A DNA stretch of 21,245 nucleotides from a virus. The translations under genes were made by a program, and so were the position numbers. This document shows, one piece after another, positions 1 through 7,595 of the stretch. A model generated the notes under the pieces. That model saw nothing but the letters and a program-made list of their open reading frames with translations. It was not told the origin of the DNA and did no database searches. Position 1 is the first letter of the stretch, and every line of letters begins with the position of its first letter. The stretch is from the IMG/VR virus record IMGVR_UViG_3300028589_000055, positions 1 through 21,245 of that record; one strand, written 5' to 3'.

Positions 1-43
1 TGAAGCTGCGGCTAAAGCATCTGCTTCTGCGGCAACGGCCTAA
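1..43 (+). CDS. 3' end of an upstream gene (partial)
   Basis: An open frame enters from the left edge (codons start at base 2) and ends at TAA 41-43. It reads EAAAKASASAATA, an alanine/serine-rich tail. It is followed seven bases later by a strong hairpin and T-run, as expected for a real gene end. The protein itself lies outside the window and cannot be identified. Confidence 0.6.
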   Translation, partial: EAAAKASASAATA

Positions 44-49
44 CGGCAT

Positions 50-93
50 AGAGAGCGTGGCGCAAGCCACGCTCTCTTTACTTCTTTTTTTTT
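50..93 (+). terminator. Rho-independent-type terminator of the upstream gene
   Basis: A perfect 12-bp stem (AGAGAGCGTGGC, 50-61, with 66-77) encloses a GCAA tetraloop. A run of nine T follows at 85-93, separated from the stem by seven bases (TTACTTC). The T-run is on the plus-strand side only, so it should stop rightward transcription. It lies just beyond the stop of the convergent gene that ends at 103. Confidence 0.85.
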
Positions 94-102
94 GTCGTGA
101 AA

Positions 103-1647
103 TCAATCGTCGAAGTCACGCCAGTCATTACCACCTTCACCGTTGGTAGTACGCGCACCTACTTTCTTATACGAAAGATCTTCGTCAAGAAGCAGATCGT
201 ACTTGAAGCCCATCATCGGGTAATCCAAGAACTTCAATGCGTAATACTTATCCTGTTCCTGAGTTGCACCGATCTTACGATGCTTACCCCATTGGAACTC
301 AGCCCATGCTTGACCTTGGTGGATAGTCTTCGCGGTAAAGACCTCATAGTCAAACTCGGTGTTGAGCTTCTTGGAGCCCTCGTAGTAGCCTTTATCTACC
401 AGACGCTTGATGTAGTCGTCAGGATAGGTTCGAGCCAAGTCACGAGTCGCTGGAGACAGTTGGTGAGCTGTGTACGCAAAGATGTTGTTCGGAGACGTGA
501 ACTTACGGACGCGACGGTGCGCTCCTTGAATCTCGTCACCGGCAACAGCAGCCACGATGTTGTTTTTTGTCAACAGGTTGATGTAGTCGCAACCAGCCGA
601 AACAATCTCGTAACCTTCTTTGATGAATTGCTTCAAGTCATCGATATAGTCATCGACGTCTGCACCACGAGTGTAGTCCAGAATCATGACGTGCCAGCCA
701 TTGGCTGTCATTTTATCGAAAACGTACTGGGCGATCTCACGGGAGTCGACGCCCTTGGTTACAACAGGTAGACCAAACTCGTATTGCATCAACAGGGTGT
801 ATAGCTTCTGAAGAACCAGCTCGGGTTTATCTTCCGCAGTAGCAAATACGTGTAGCGGTTTCTTCGTATCATCAAACAGCACGGGACTATTGAAGATACA
901 GAATGCAAACAACTGATCCAGCAGAGTACCGGACTTGTTCATACCCGGCAATGCGGATACGTTAGCCCACTCGCCACGACGTGCGCCTTCCTGATCGCCG
1001 GTCATCCGGTTAGCAGCCTTGAAGCCGTACTTGAGGATAGCCCGTGGATCAATAGCAAGCTGAGCCATCGCGTAGACTTCCGACAGGCTCTCAACGTCAC
1101 TGATGTCAATGCGACGCATCGCACCGCCAGCTTGACGCTTACCAGACAGTGGAAGCTCTGTCATCTTAGCGATGATCTCTTCACGGAAGCGCGCTACGTC
1201 GCCGACCTTCTCACGATCAAAGCCGAGCTTACGTGCAGCGTCCCGCAGGAGTTTCGTGAACTCCTCTACACCAATGAAGTCGTACAGCTCAGCTGTTGCT
1301 TCATCGAGTTTATCCTTGGCTGCGTCCGGATCGTCTACCAATAGAATGGTGCGGGTAAATAGATCATATAGGCGATCATTATCCCCTGCGGCGATTCGGA
1401 TGCGACCCATTAGGTCGTTAATGTCGTACGGATGCTCTGATCCTTTCTTCTTCATCCAGATGACTAAGTTCCGAACTCGGGACAAAGCGTTGTGTTCCCG
1501 GTTGGAGTTTGAAGCATCATCAGTTAGATGAAGGTGATCGAGTGTACGATCGATTACATTGAGCAAAGCCTCAGGGTCATTCTTGCCCGAATGACTCGAG
1601 TAGTACATGGCACTGATGGCCTTGGCTAACAGTAGCTTAATTTCCAT
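103..1647 (-). CDS. DnaB-like replicative helicase / RecA-fold ATPase
   Basis: A 514-residue protein with a helical N-terminal region (about 1-190) and a C-terminal RecA-like domain. Motifs follow DnaB order: a P-loop-like ALPGMNKSGT at 232-241, aligning with the DnaB ARPSMGKT pattern but with Asn for the last Gly; a Walker-B-like IVSAGCDYINLL at about 348-359; the DnaB motif-3-like TAHQLSPATR at 393-402; and GKHRKIGATQ at 454-463, matching the DnaB GKQRNGPTG segment that carries the Lys/Arg fingers. By family it would unwind DNA at the phage replication fork, but the weak P-loop leaves room for another RecA-fold role. ATG 1647 is preceded by GTGAGG. The gene diverges from the gene at 1686 with 38 bases between starts. 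Confidence 0.65.
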   Translation of the reverse strand: MEIKLLLAKAISAMYYSSHSGKNDPEALLNVIDRTLDHLHLTDDASNSNREHNALSRVRNLVIWMKKKGSEHPYDINDLMGRIRIAAGDNDRLYDLFTRTILLVDDPDAAKDKLDEATAELYDFIGVEEFTKLLRDAARKLGFDREKVGDVARFREEIIAKMTELPLSGKRQAGGAMRRIDISDVESLSEVYAMAQLAIDPRAILKYGFKAANRMTGDQEGARRGEWANVSALPGMNKSGTLLDQLFAFCIFNSPVLFDDTKKPLHVFATAEDKPELVLQKLYTLLMQYEFGLPVVTKGVDSREIAQYVFDKMTANGWHVMILDYTRGADVDDYIDDLKQFIKEGYEIVSAGCDYINLLTKNNIVAAVAGDEIQGAHRRVRKFTSPNNIFAYTAHQLSPATRDLARTYPDDYIKRLVDKGYYEGSKKLNTEFDYEVFTAKTIHQGQAWAEFQWGKHRKIGATQEQDKYYALKFLDYPMMGFKYDLLLDEDLSYKKVGARTTNGEGGNDWRDFDD

Positions 1648-1685
1648 ACCGCCTCACCGCAGGCAAATTGAATTGGGGATATCTC

Positions 1686-2213
1686 ATGAGTAAGCCAGTC
1701 AGTATTCGCTACATCCCAAAATGGTTGAGCGGTGCTATGACGCACTACGGGACTGACATCAAAGAATTCGAAAGCATAGTATCGAGACACGATGTTGATC
1801 TTTACAAGTTGGCGAACCATCTGTTCCGCGCTCGTCTGAACAGTATGGGTCTGGAAGAGTTTGATTTCCCAGACGCCGATGCTGGTAAAGGCTTCAGCGC
1901 AGATGATGCTGTGTTCGCTCTGTTCGGAGGTAACCCACAACAGCTGGCGATCCCTCAGTTCGTCCTGGGCTACTTCGACATCTATCCTGACAAGTACGAT
2001 GGTATCATCATCGTCGAGCGGGAAGGTGGTGAAGTAAAGGATGTTATGAAAGAACTGCTGAAAGCTGTCGCCCTTTATCGGGGCGTCGATGTGGCTTACG
2101 CGTCGGTTGTCTTCAGAAGATATCTGGAGAAAGTAAATAAAGACCTTGAGCCCGGCAGCAGTCATGCGGTCAACCTTACTCGTGAATTGGCGAACAACGA
2201 CCAGCACGAGTGA
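1686..2213 (+). CDS. Unknown small phage protein
   Basis: A 175-residue soluble, slightly acidic protein that I do not recognise. The frame is open from a TTG at 1668, but ATG 1686 (MSKPVSIRYIPKW) has GGGG at 1675-1678 seven bases upstream and is the better start. No membrane segment or catalytic motif is visible. Predicted helices dominate (for example DVMKELLKAVALYRGVDVAY near residues 115-135). It lies between the divergent DnaB-like gene and the capsid gene, with 179 bases of structured non-coding DNA after it, so it may be transcribed separately from the capsid gene. Confidence 0.75.
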   Translation: MSKPVSIRYIPKWLSGAMTHYGTDIKEFESIVSRHDVDLYKLANHLFRARLNSMGLEEFDFPDADAGKGFSADDAVFALFGGNPQQLAIPQFVLGYFDIYPDKYDGIIIVEREGGEVKDVMKELLKAVALYRGVDVAYASVVFRRYLEKVNKDLEPGSSHAVNLTRELANNDQHE

Positions 2214-2251
2214 TAAGTGATACATGTTATGCAAATCACTGCTATTACGGT

Positions 2252-2264
2252 GATATGTATAAAC
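2252..2264 (+). promoter_or_regulatory. Candidate late promoter for the capsid gene (TATG core)
   Basis: GATATGTATAAAC lies about 130 bases before the capsid ATG. A near-identical GATATGTAAAC stands at 20505-20515, upstream of the gene at 20533. The known late promoter core of phage phiKZ is TATG, so two intergenic copies in the right orientation are suggestive. Three GTGAT/ATCAC half-sites (2217-2221, 2235-2239, 2250-2254) surround it and could be a regulator site. No transcript data are available here. Confidence 0.4.
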
Positions 2265-2292
2265 ACACGGTTTCCATAACGCCTGCGGGACG

Positions 2293-2340
2293 TAGGATCG
2301 CTGTCTCTAGTCGACTAGTGACAGGTCGGCGTCGATCCTA
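2293..2340 (+). promoter_or_regulatory. Long imperfect hairpin/palindrome in the capsid leader
   Basis: TAGGATCG (2293-2300) pairs with CGATCCTA (2333-2340). Directly inside, CTGTC (2301-2305) pairs with GACAG (2320-2324), and the centre CTAGTCGACTAG (2307-2318) is a perfect palindrome. One T-T mismatch and an eight-base bulge (2325-2332) are the only interruptions. There is no T-run, so it is not an ordinary terminator. It could be an RNA stability or processing element of the capsid mRNA, or a DNA site for a dimeric protein. Confidence 0.6.
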
Positions 2341-2342
2341 AA

Positions 2343-2356
2343 ATAGAAGCTTCTAT
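2343..2356 (+). repeat. Perfect 14-bp palindrome in the capsid leader
   Basis: ATAGAAGCTTCTAT is its own reverse complement and begins two bases after the hairpin at 2293-2340. It ends 26 bases before the ribosome-binding site of the capsid gene. It could be a binding site for a dimeric regulator or a short leader hairpin (five-pair stem, AGCT loop). Confidence 0.6.
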
Positions 2357-2392
2357 CCTTCAGCAACACCAAATTGCAATTTGGAGCAATTC

Positions 2393-4579
2393 ATGAGCAA
2401 GATCGTAATTGACAAAAAATCCGGTATGCCGGATCTGGAACACGTTTCCGCAGTGAAGATCAAAGATCACCTGCTGAACGGTAATGGTTACAGCACCGAA
2501 GCCAGCGACATGCTGAGCGCCCTGCAAAACGGCAGCTTCGAAGCTCGTAGCACCCTGTCCCAGATCGCTGGTGAACTGGCCGGCGTCCTGCAAACCACCG
2601 TTGAAAACCAGAAAGCCGAATACGCCAACCCTGCTGGTCTGGCCGCTGCGTCCTTCCTGAAAGCATTCGGCAGCAAGCCTTCCGAACTGCTGCGCCTGCA
2701 AACTTCGATGGAAGGCAAGTCGCTGACCGACGGCACCCGTTACGCTCACGCTGACGGTTCCGAGTACGACAGCGTCTACTCCACCGAATCGTACGACAAC
2801 CAGTCGCTGATCGACCACCTGTCGATTTCGATCGGTCTGAACTACAAGATCGCTCGCCAAGGCCCGGCCATGGAAATGATCTACCGCACTGTGCCTCTGT
2901 CCCCAGAGCAAGGCGGTATCGACATCCAGATCCCGAACCTGTACGTCGAAAACACCCTGCAACACGCCCTGGACGGTTCCGAGTCGGACTTCGGCCTGCG
3001 CCGTGTAATGGACTCCGCGATCGACTTCACCGTTCTGAACGACAACAGCACTCAGCTGATCCCTGGCTACAACGCCACTTCCGCTGCGAACTTCGTCGCC
3101 ACTTCGGTTATCACTCCGTTCGACTACGTCAACGGTCGCCGCACTGTCAAGACCTCCGGTCTGGCCGTTGGCAAAACCATCAACCTGCTCGGCATCGGCC
3201 AGATCGATTCCGTACAGCGCGTTGGCCAGGCTGACTACACTGAAGCACTGGACCGCAACATCGGTATCGAATCCGTGTTCCTGAGCCTCGGCGCAGACAC
3301 CATCCGCTTCGACACCAAAGGCCTGCCGTACAGCCGCTTCGTGAAGACTCCAGAGCAAGGCGGTCGCGCCATGGCGCTGAACTTCCCGCTGACCACCCTG
3401 GAAATCAACAAGGACACCGTTGCTTATAACGACGCTGCCCTGGCTGGTTCGGTCTTCGGCACCATCGCTACCGGCGACTACAAAGTCCGCCTGAAAACCA
3501 TCATCAACGGTCAAGCTGACGTTGAGCGCGGTACTGTGAACATCAACGCCGGTTCGCTGGAAGTGATGTACATCAAGAACGCCGCTGGCGACAAGATCGA
3601 CGTTGCTGCTGGCGTTGGTAAGACCATCGTTGATGGCCTCGCTGCACTGACCACCTCTGCCTGGTGGCCTGATGCTCGCCTGACCAACACCAACCATCGT
3701 CACCTGGGCCTGATGCTCAACGTGCGTAACGTGACCGAACGTCTGCTGACCCGTCAGCGCGCGCCGTTCTTCGTTCCGTACCCACTGAGCGAAAACCGCG
3801 ACCAGACCGTAATGGACTGGTTGACCTTCGCCGTTGGTTCCTACATCAACAACGAAGCTGTCGGCACCCTGATCGGCTACCACGAGCGCCTGATGCGCCT
3901 GACTGGCGGCCTGCGCGGTGAGCTGACCGGCGGTGACTTCGAAATCAACGCACTGCCTATCGAAGGTATTGGCCGCTGGTTGGTCAACCCTTACGTTCAG
4001 GAACTGGACGTTGACCTGATGGAAACCGCTCAGTCGCAGGAAACTGTGGCAAACGTGGAAAACGGTATCGAAGTGCTGGTCAACACCCTGCGCTCCGTGT
4101 CCTTCGACATCCTGCAACGCACCAACTACGAAAACGCCTGCCGTTACATGGACGGTGGCGAGATCACTTCGAAGTGGCGCATTGCCCTGGTTACCAGCAA
4201 GAAGATCGAGCGCTTCATGACGATCCAAGGCGACAGCCGCACCCTGGGTGCCGGCCTGAGCTACCAGCTGGAAGCCGACGTCGACCAACGTCTGTCGGAC
4301 GTGATGTACCTCACCATCGTTCGCGATGGCGAAGGCGTGGACGCTCTGTCCGCCGGTGCAATGCTGTTGACTCCGACCCTCGTGTCGACCATCAGCGTTA
4401 CCCGTAACAACCGTCCTGGTAACGAAGCTGTTGTACAGCCTCGCTTCCAGCACTACAACTTCCTGCCGATCATCGTCAAGCTGAACATCAAAGGCGTCGA
4501 CGAGCTGCTGGAACAGACCCTGCCTTTTCGTATCAAAGGCGACGTTAATACCACTGAAGTTGGCGGCACCCAGCCGTAA
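2393..4579 (+). CDS. Major capsid protein, phiKZ type
   Basis: A 728-residue protein close to the length of phiKZ gp120 (about 747), the capsid shell subunit of the jumbo-phage head. The frame is open from TTG 2381, but ATG 2393 has TTGGAG six bases upstream. Recognisable stretches lie in the C-terminal half (LLTRQRAPFFVPYP, GEITSKWRIALVTS and a C-terminal QPRFQHYNFLPIIV). Codon use is strongly biased (almost all Leu are CTG), as expected for the most abundant virion protein. The N-terminal 107-132 residues contain S-X-E tripeptides (SME 105-107, STE 130-132) of the type cut by phiKZ-family head proteases, so the mature protein may start there. A strong hairpin follows the stop. Confidence 0.85.
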   Translation: MSKIVIDKKSGMPDLEHVSAVKIKDHLLNGNGYSTEASDMLSALQNGSFEARSTLSQIAGELAGVLQTTVENQKAEYANPAGLAAASFLKAFGSKPSELLRLQTSMEGKSLTDGTRYAHADGSEYDSVYSTESYDNQSLIDHLSISIGLNYKIARQGPAMEMIYRTVPLSPEQGGIDIQIPNLYVENTLQHALDGSESDFGLRRVMDSAIDFTVLNDNSTQLIPGYNATSAANFVATSVITPFDYVNGRRTVKTSGLAVGKTINLLGIGQIDSVQRVGQADYTEALDRNIGIESVFLSLGADTIRFDTKGLPYSRFVKTPEQGGRAMALNFPLTTLEINKDTVAYNDAALAGSVFGTIATGDYKVRLKTIINGQADVERGTVNINAGSLEVMYIKNAAGDKIDVAAGVGKTIVDGLAALTTSAWWPDARLTNTNHRHLGLMLNVRNVTERLLTRQRAPFFVPYPLSENRDQTVMDWLTFAVGSYINNEAVGTLIGYHERLMRLTGGLRGELTGGDFEINALPIEGIGRWLVNPYVQELDVDLMETAQSQETVANVENGIEVLVNTLRSVSFDILQRTNYENACRYMDGGEITSKWRIALVTSKKIERFMTIQGDSRTLGAGLSYQLEADVDQRLSDVMYLTIVRDGEGVDALSAGAMLLTPTLVSTISVTRNNRPGNEAVVQPRFQHYNFLPIIVKLNIKGVDELLEQTLPFRIKGDVNTTEVGGTQP

Positions 4580-4591
4580 CTTGGACCTGCC

Positions 4592-4609
4592 ACCGGAAGT
4601 AATTCCGGT
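4592..4609 (+). terminator. Hairpin after the capsid gene
   Basis: ACCGGAA (4592-4598) pairs with TTCCGGT (4603-4609) around a GTAA loop, 13 bases after the capsid stop. There is no T-run. It probably protects the 3' end of the capsid mRNA or works with the larger hairpin 30 bases on. Confidence 0.5.
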
Positions 4610-4637
4610 TGCACCCTAAGTGGATTGACGGGTTAAC

Positions 4638-4667
4638 ATAAAGCCGGGACTTCGGTCCCGGCTTTAT
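4638..4667 (+). terminator. Terminator of the capsid transcript
   Basis: ATAAAGCCGGGAC (4638-4650) pairs perfectly with GTCCCGGCTTTAT (4655-4667) around a very stable TTCG loop. The A/T flanks are symmetric, so the element could act in both directions. It lacks the T9 run seen after other terminators here, but the base after the stem continues as CTTTATGC, a trailer shared with the terminators at 10537 and 20239. Confidence 0.8.
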
Positions 4668-4705
4668 GCCGTCTACGGCTATTAGTGGATAAAGAAATTA
4701 CAGCC

Positions 4706-4714
4706 ATACATTAC
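4706..4714 (+). promoter_or_regulatory. Candidate promoter element before the gene at 4785
   Basis: ATACATTAC at 4706-4714 recurs as ATACATTAC at 20490-20498, again in non-coding DNA upstream of a plus-strand gene. It lies about 70 bases before the ATG at 4785 and after the capsid terminator, where a new promoter would be expected. The surrounding 4680-4784 is AT-rich and has no ORF. Two copies only, so this is a weak call. Confidence 0.3.
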
Positions 4715-4784
4715 TAAAATAGGCGTAGTAGGAAAGAGTAAAACAATTGGGGACCGTAGTTATATACACAGGGGCAATAAGGTT

Positions 4785-5900
4785 ATGGATAGTTCGGGAC
4801 GTCGTTTTGTTCCGTTCGATAAGTTCACCTCTAGAGCAGAGTTGAACGACCCCGACTTGAAGGGTCGCGAGAACGCAGCGTTTACAATGCGCTATGTTAA
4901 TGCGTCAAGTCGGACTCTAAGCGTCAAAACCAGAATGGGCGTGCATTCGATTCTCAAACCGAAGCAGTACACTCAGGGCGGTGAATACATTGACGTCTTT
5001 CTCGAATGGACTATGACTAAGGAATCTTACAAATCGACCTATGTTGATTTCTTAGACCGGCATCACAATCCGCAGGGGTTAGCAGCGGAGATCATTAATG
5101 CCTTTGAAGCCAGATTGAATTCCTGGACTCACGGTGGCAAGCTGACTACTTTACAGATTCATGTAGAGATTCAGCTTAATGATGTTGTTAATGCTGGCGG
5201 CACTGTGTACCTGGAAGAGTTGGATCTATTGATCTCGCTTGAGCCAGAAGTTGAGAAGTTCGAGGAACATCCGTTCAGTAACTTTAATCGGTTGCAGTAC
5301 GGGTTAGCCGCTGACCTACCTCACTTGGGTAAAGATACTCTGCTGTTCTCGATCAAAGCCGTAGACAATAGTTCTCTTAGGAATCGACATGATCGGTTTA
5401 TCCTATTGGGTAATACCGTTCACCACATTCCAATTGAACGCGATTTAAGGTTACGTGACGGTGTACATGTCACAACTCGGCGACCAGCCGCTGTGAAGAA
5501 CGTCGTAGGGTCTGGTGCAACCATCCACACTGAACATCTGTCGTTTGAAGATGCAGATGCTCGGTACAACTTAGCTGACAGTATTGAGAAAGCCCAAGCT
5601 GGTGTTAGTTGGCAAGAAATGCGTAAAGAAGAAATCGCTCGTAGGGCTCACGATCAGAAGATGAAAGAATTTGATCGGGCGGGTGAGAAGGCTGATACAG
5701 ACCACACGTATACACGAGAGAAGACAGAGTCCGAAAGGGCATTCGCTCGTGAGCGTGAGGAATGGCTTCGCTGGAAACATCGCGAAGACGATGTTAAGGA
5801 GAAGACTAAAAACTTGGGCGACTGGATACGTCTGGTCGGTGGGATAATCACATCGTCGCTAACTGTGTTAACGATGGTGGCTAAAATGAAACCTTCATAG
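4785..5900 (+). CDS. Tail-anchored protein with C-terminal coiled coil, function unknown
   Basis: A 371-residue protein that I do not recognise. Residues 1-250 look like a compact beta-rich domain (for example LTTLQIHVEIQL at 120-131 and VYLEELDLLISLE at 141-153). Residues about 265-343 are a highly charged helix or coiled coil (QEMRKEEIARRAHDQKMKEF and so on). A hydrophobic segment near 348-366 (WIRLVGGIITSSLTVLTMV) ends the protein, which fits insertion in a membrane by the tail. GGGG at 4771-4774 precedes ATG 4785. It is the first gene after the capsid terminator and is followed, 16 bases on, by the polymerase-like gene. It may be a virion or membrane-associated protein. Confidence 0.7.
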   Translation: MDSSGRRFVPFDKFTSRAELNDPDLKGRENAAFTMRYVNASSRTLSVKTRMGVHSILKPKQYTQGGEYIDVFLEWTMTKESYKSTYVDFLDRHHNPQGLAAEIINAFEARLNSWTHGGKLTTLQIHVEIQLNDVVNAGGTVYLEELDLLISLEPEVEKFEEHPFSNFNRLQYGLAADLPHLGKDTLLFSIKAVDNSSLRNRHDRFILLGNTVHHIPIERDLRLRDGVHVTTRRPAAVKNVVGSGATIHTEHLSFEDADARYNLADSIEKAQAGVSWQEMRKEEIARRAHDQKMKEFDRAGEKADTDHTYTREKTESERAFAREREEWLRWKHREDDVKEKTKNLGDWIRLVGGIITSSLTVLTMVAKMKPS

Positions 5901-5916
5901 ATGGGCAGGGGATGGA

Positions 5917-7569
5917 ATGCATACTTGGTTATTTGACGACTTGCAGCAAAGGATGCCTGTTTTCAATCAGGACATTCTGGATGGCCTCGCCTATCGCGGC
6001 CTGGACGATGCTAAAGGCCTCGTAGATCAGACTATTGCGTGTGCTGAAAACAGTTATCCAGATGACTTTGAGTACAACGGATCTTACATCTGTAGTCCTC
6101 AAGAAGCGTACAGCGTTATGTCATCTTCGCTGACACGCTCCGATCGTTCCACCCCCTCCATCGACTTAGCGCAAAGCGATGTCTACATGGTGAAGTATCA
6201 GTTCTCCTGTAATGGCGTTCCGCTATATCCGCGGTACTTCTGTCTGCCAGCACCGCGCCGCGGTGGTTTGCTCACAATTACAGGAAAGCAATTTGCCATC
6301 GGCGATGTTCTCACAGACCCTGGCCTTTCGATAGGCCAGGACTTTGTGTTCATCCGTATGTCACGCGCTCCGGTTACATTCAAGCGCCTGATCTACACCG
6401 TTTTGAAAGATGGAGAAGATTACTCCGAGTACATTGCTTATTCTTGGTTGCACCATCGGTCTGCCAACAATAACAAGAAGTCGGAAAGTGACACCATCAC
6501 GCTAGGTAAGGTGATGTCTACTCTGCCGCATTATCTCTTCTGTCGTTATGGCTTGAAGGAGACGTTCGCTCGGTTTGCGTATTGCGATGTTGCAATCGTT
6601 ACCGAAGAGTTCTTGGCGGAGAACCCTGTTGACCCGGACAAGTACACCGTAGTCAGATCAGCCAAGTCCCGGCCGGCTGCATTGAAGCTGCGTGTACATT
6701 ACCCTGATATCGCTACAAATCTCTGCTTGATCATTCCTAAAGCGGCTACCAACCAACTTACCATGGCTTTCGCCCTGGCCTTCTTCTATCTCGTGGATCT
6801 GTTCCCTCAGGATCTGCTGGTTGAAGACTTGCTGGGCGATGACATCTGGAAGCGTTGGATGGGTTACGTTCTCTTTGGCGACCAGATGTCTGTTGGTAAG
6901 CTGGTTGAGAACGTGGTGAGTCACCTCATCAGTCTGGATGATTACGTAGACATCGAGGTACGCAAGACTCTGCTGGATGAAGAGAACTTGGATGTTGAAA
7001 ACCTCTACGAGTTCTTCGCTTACATCCTCGTTCAGATCGATCACCTGATCGACTCGAAAGCGGAATCCATTGGCTCCATGTATGGAAAACGCTTGGTGAC
7101 TGCGCAGTATGTACTGCGTGACATCTACGAGCAGATCTTCCGGTGTCTCTTTGAGATCACAAACAACCGGAAGCGTAAGCACACAGCGGATGACTACAAC
7201 AAGATCTTGGGTAAGTTCTTTATGCCCACGATCATCTTCAACCTTCGCAAGACCAGCAGCAAACCGTTTATGTCCAGCGTGTCTACACCTGGCGACAACA
7301 TGTTCTTCCGAATCACATCTCGCTTGGTAATGCAGGCGCAAACAAGCGCTGGGCGTAAATCCCAGAACTTGAACGTGAACGATCCACAATCGTGGCTCGA
7401 CGGTTCGATTGCTGAAGGGGGTAACCACCTTATCCTTCCGAAGCACTCCCCACTGGGTCGTAATACGATCAACCCGACAGTGGAACTGGATGAGAAGAAC
7501 ACGATTGTGCGGAAAGAACACATGAAGCCAATCGTTGCGCATATCGACGCCGCTATCGGCCGTAACTAA
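5917..7569 (+). CDS. Probable N-terminal beta fragment of phage multi-subunit RNA polymerase (phiKZ gp123-like)
   Basis: A 550-residue protein two genes after the capsid gene, the same relation as phiKZ gp123 to gp120. phiKZ gp123 is the N-terminal half of the beta subunit of the non-virion RNA polymerase, which transcribes middle and late phage genes. Weak beta-like landmarks appear in the right order: GLLTITGKQFAIGDVL at 117-132 (compare the beta INGTERV..QL..SPG region), QIDHLIDSK at 373-381 followed by a helix (compare DIDHLGNRR), and near the end LILPKHSPLGRNTINPT at 505-521, where beta has the PTHYGR..PIETPEG segment. The protein stops where split phage polymerases break the subunit. 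No catalytic Asp triad is expected in this half. AGGGG at 5907-5911 precedes ATG 5917. Could instead be an unrelated phage protein. Confidence 0.55.
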   Translation: MHTWLFDDLQQRMPVFNQDILDGLAYRGLDDAKGLVDQTIACAENSYPDDFEYNGSYICSPQEAYSVMSSSLTRSDRSTPSIDLAQSDVYMVKYQFSCNGVPLYPRYFCLPAPRRGGLLTITGKQFAIGDVLTDPGLSIGQDFVFIRMSRAPVTFKRLIYTVLKDGEDYSEYIAYSWLHHRSANNNKKSESDTITLGKVMSTLPHYLFCRYGLKETFARFAYCDVAIVTEEFLAENPVDPDKYTVVRSAKSRPAALKLRVHYPDIATNLCLIIPKAATNQLTMAFALAFFYLVDLFPQDLLVEDLLGDDIWKRWMGYVLFGDQMSVGKLVENVVSHLISLDDYVDIEVRKTLLDEENLDVENLYEFFAYILVQIDHLIDSKAESIGSMYGKRLVTAQYVLRDIYEQIFRCLFEITNNRKRKHTADDYNKILGKFFMPTIIFNLRKTSSKPFMSSVSTPGDNMFFRITSRLVMQAQTSAGRKSQNLNVNDPQSWLDGSIAEGGNHLILPKHSPLGRNTINPTVELDEKNTIVRKEHMKPIVAHIDAAIGRN

Positions 7570-7595
7570 TTCAACCTCACTAATAGGGAAGCTGT

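Noticed and set aside
2360-4453. 697-residue open frame on the minus strand opposite the capsid gene
   Set aside because: It is an exact antisense shadow created by the strong GC-ending codon bias of the capsid gene; no ribosome-binding site or family resemblance.
6319-6340. Perfect eight-pair hairpin inside the polymerase-like gene (CCTGGCCT / AGGCCAGG)
   Set aside because: One or two perfect eight-pair hairpins are expected by chance in 21 kb, and it lies in the middle of a coding region with no sign of a boundary.
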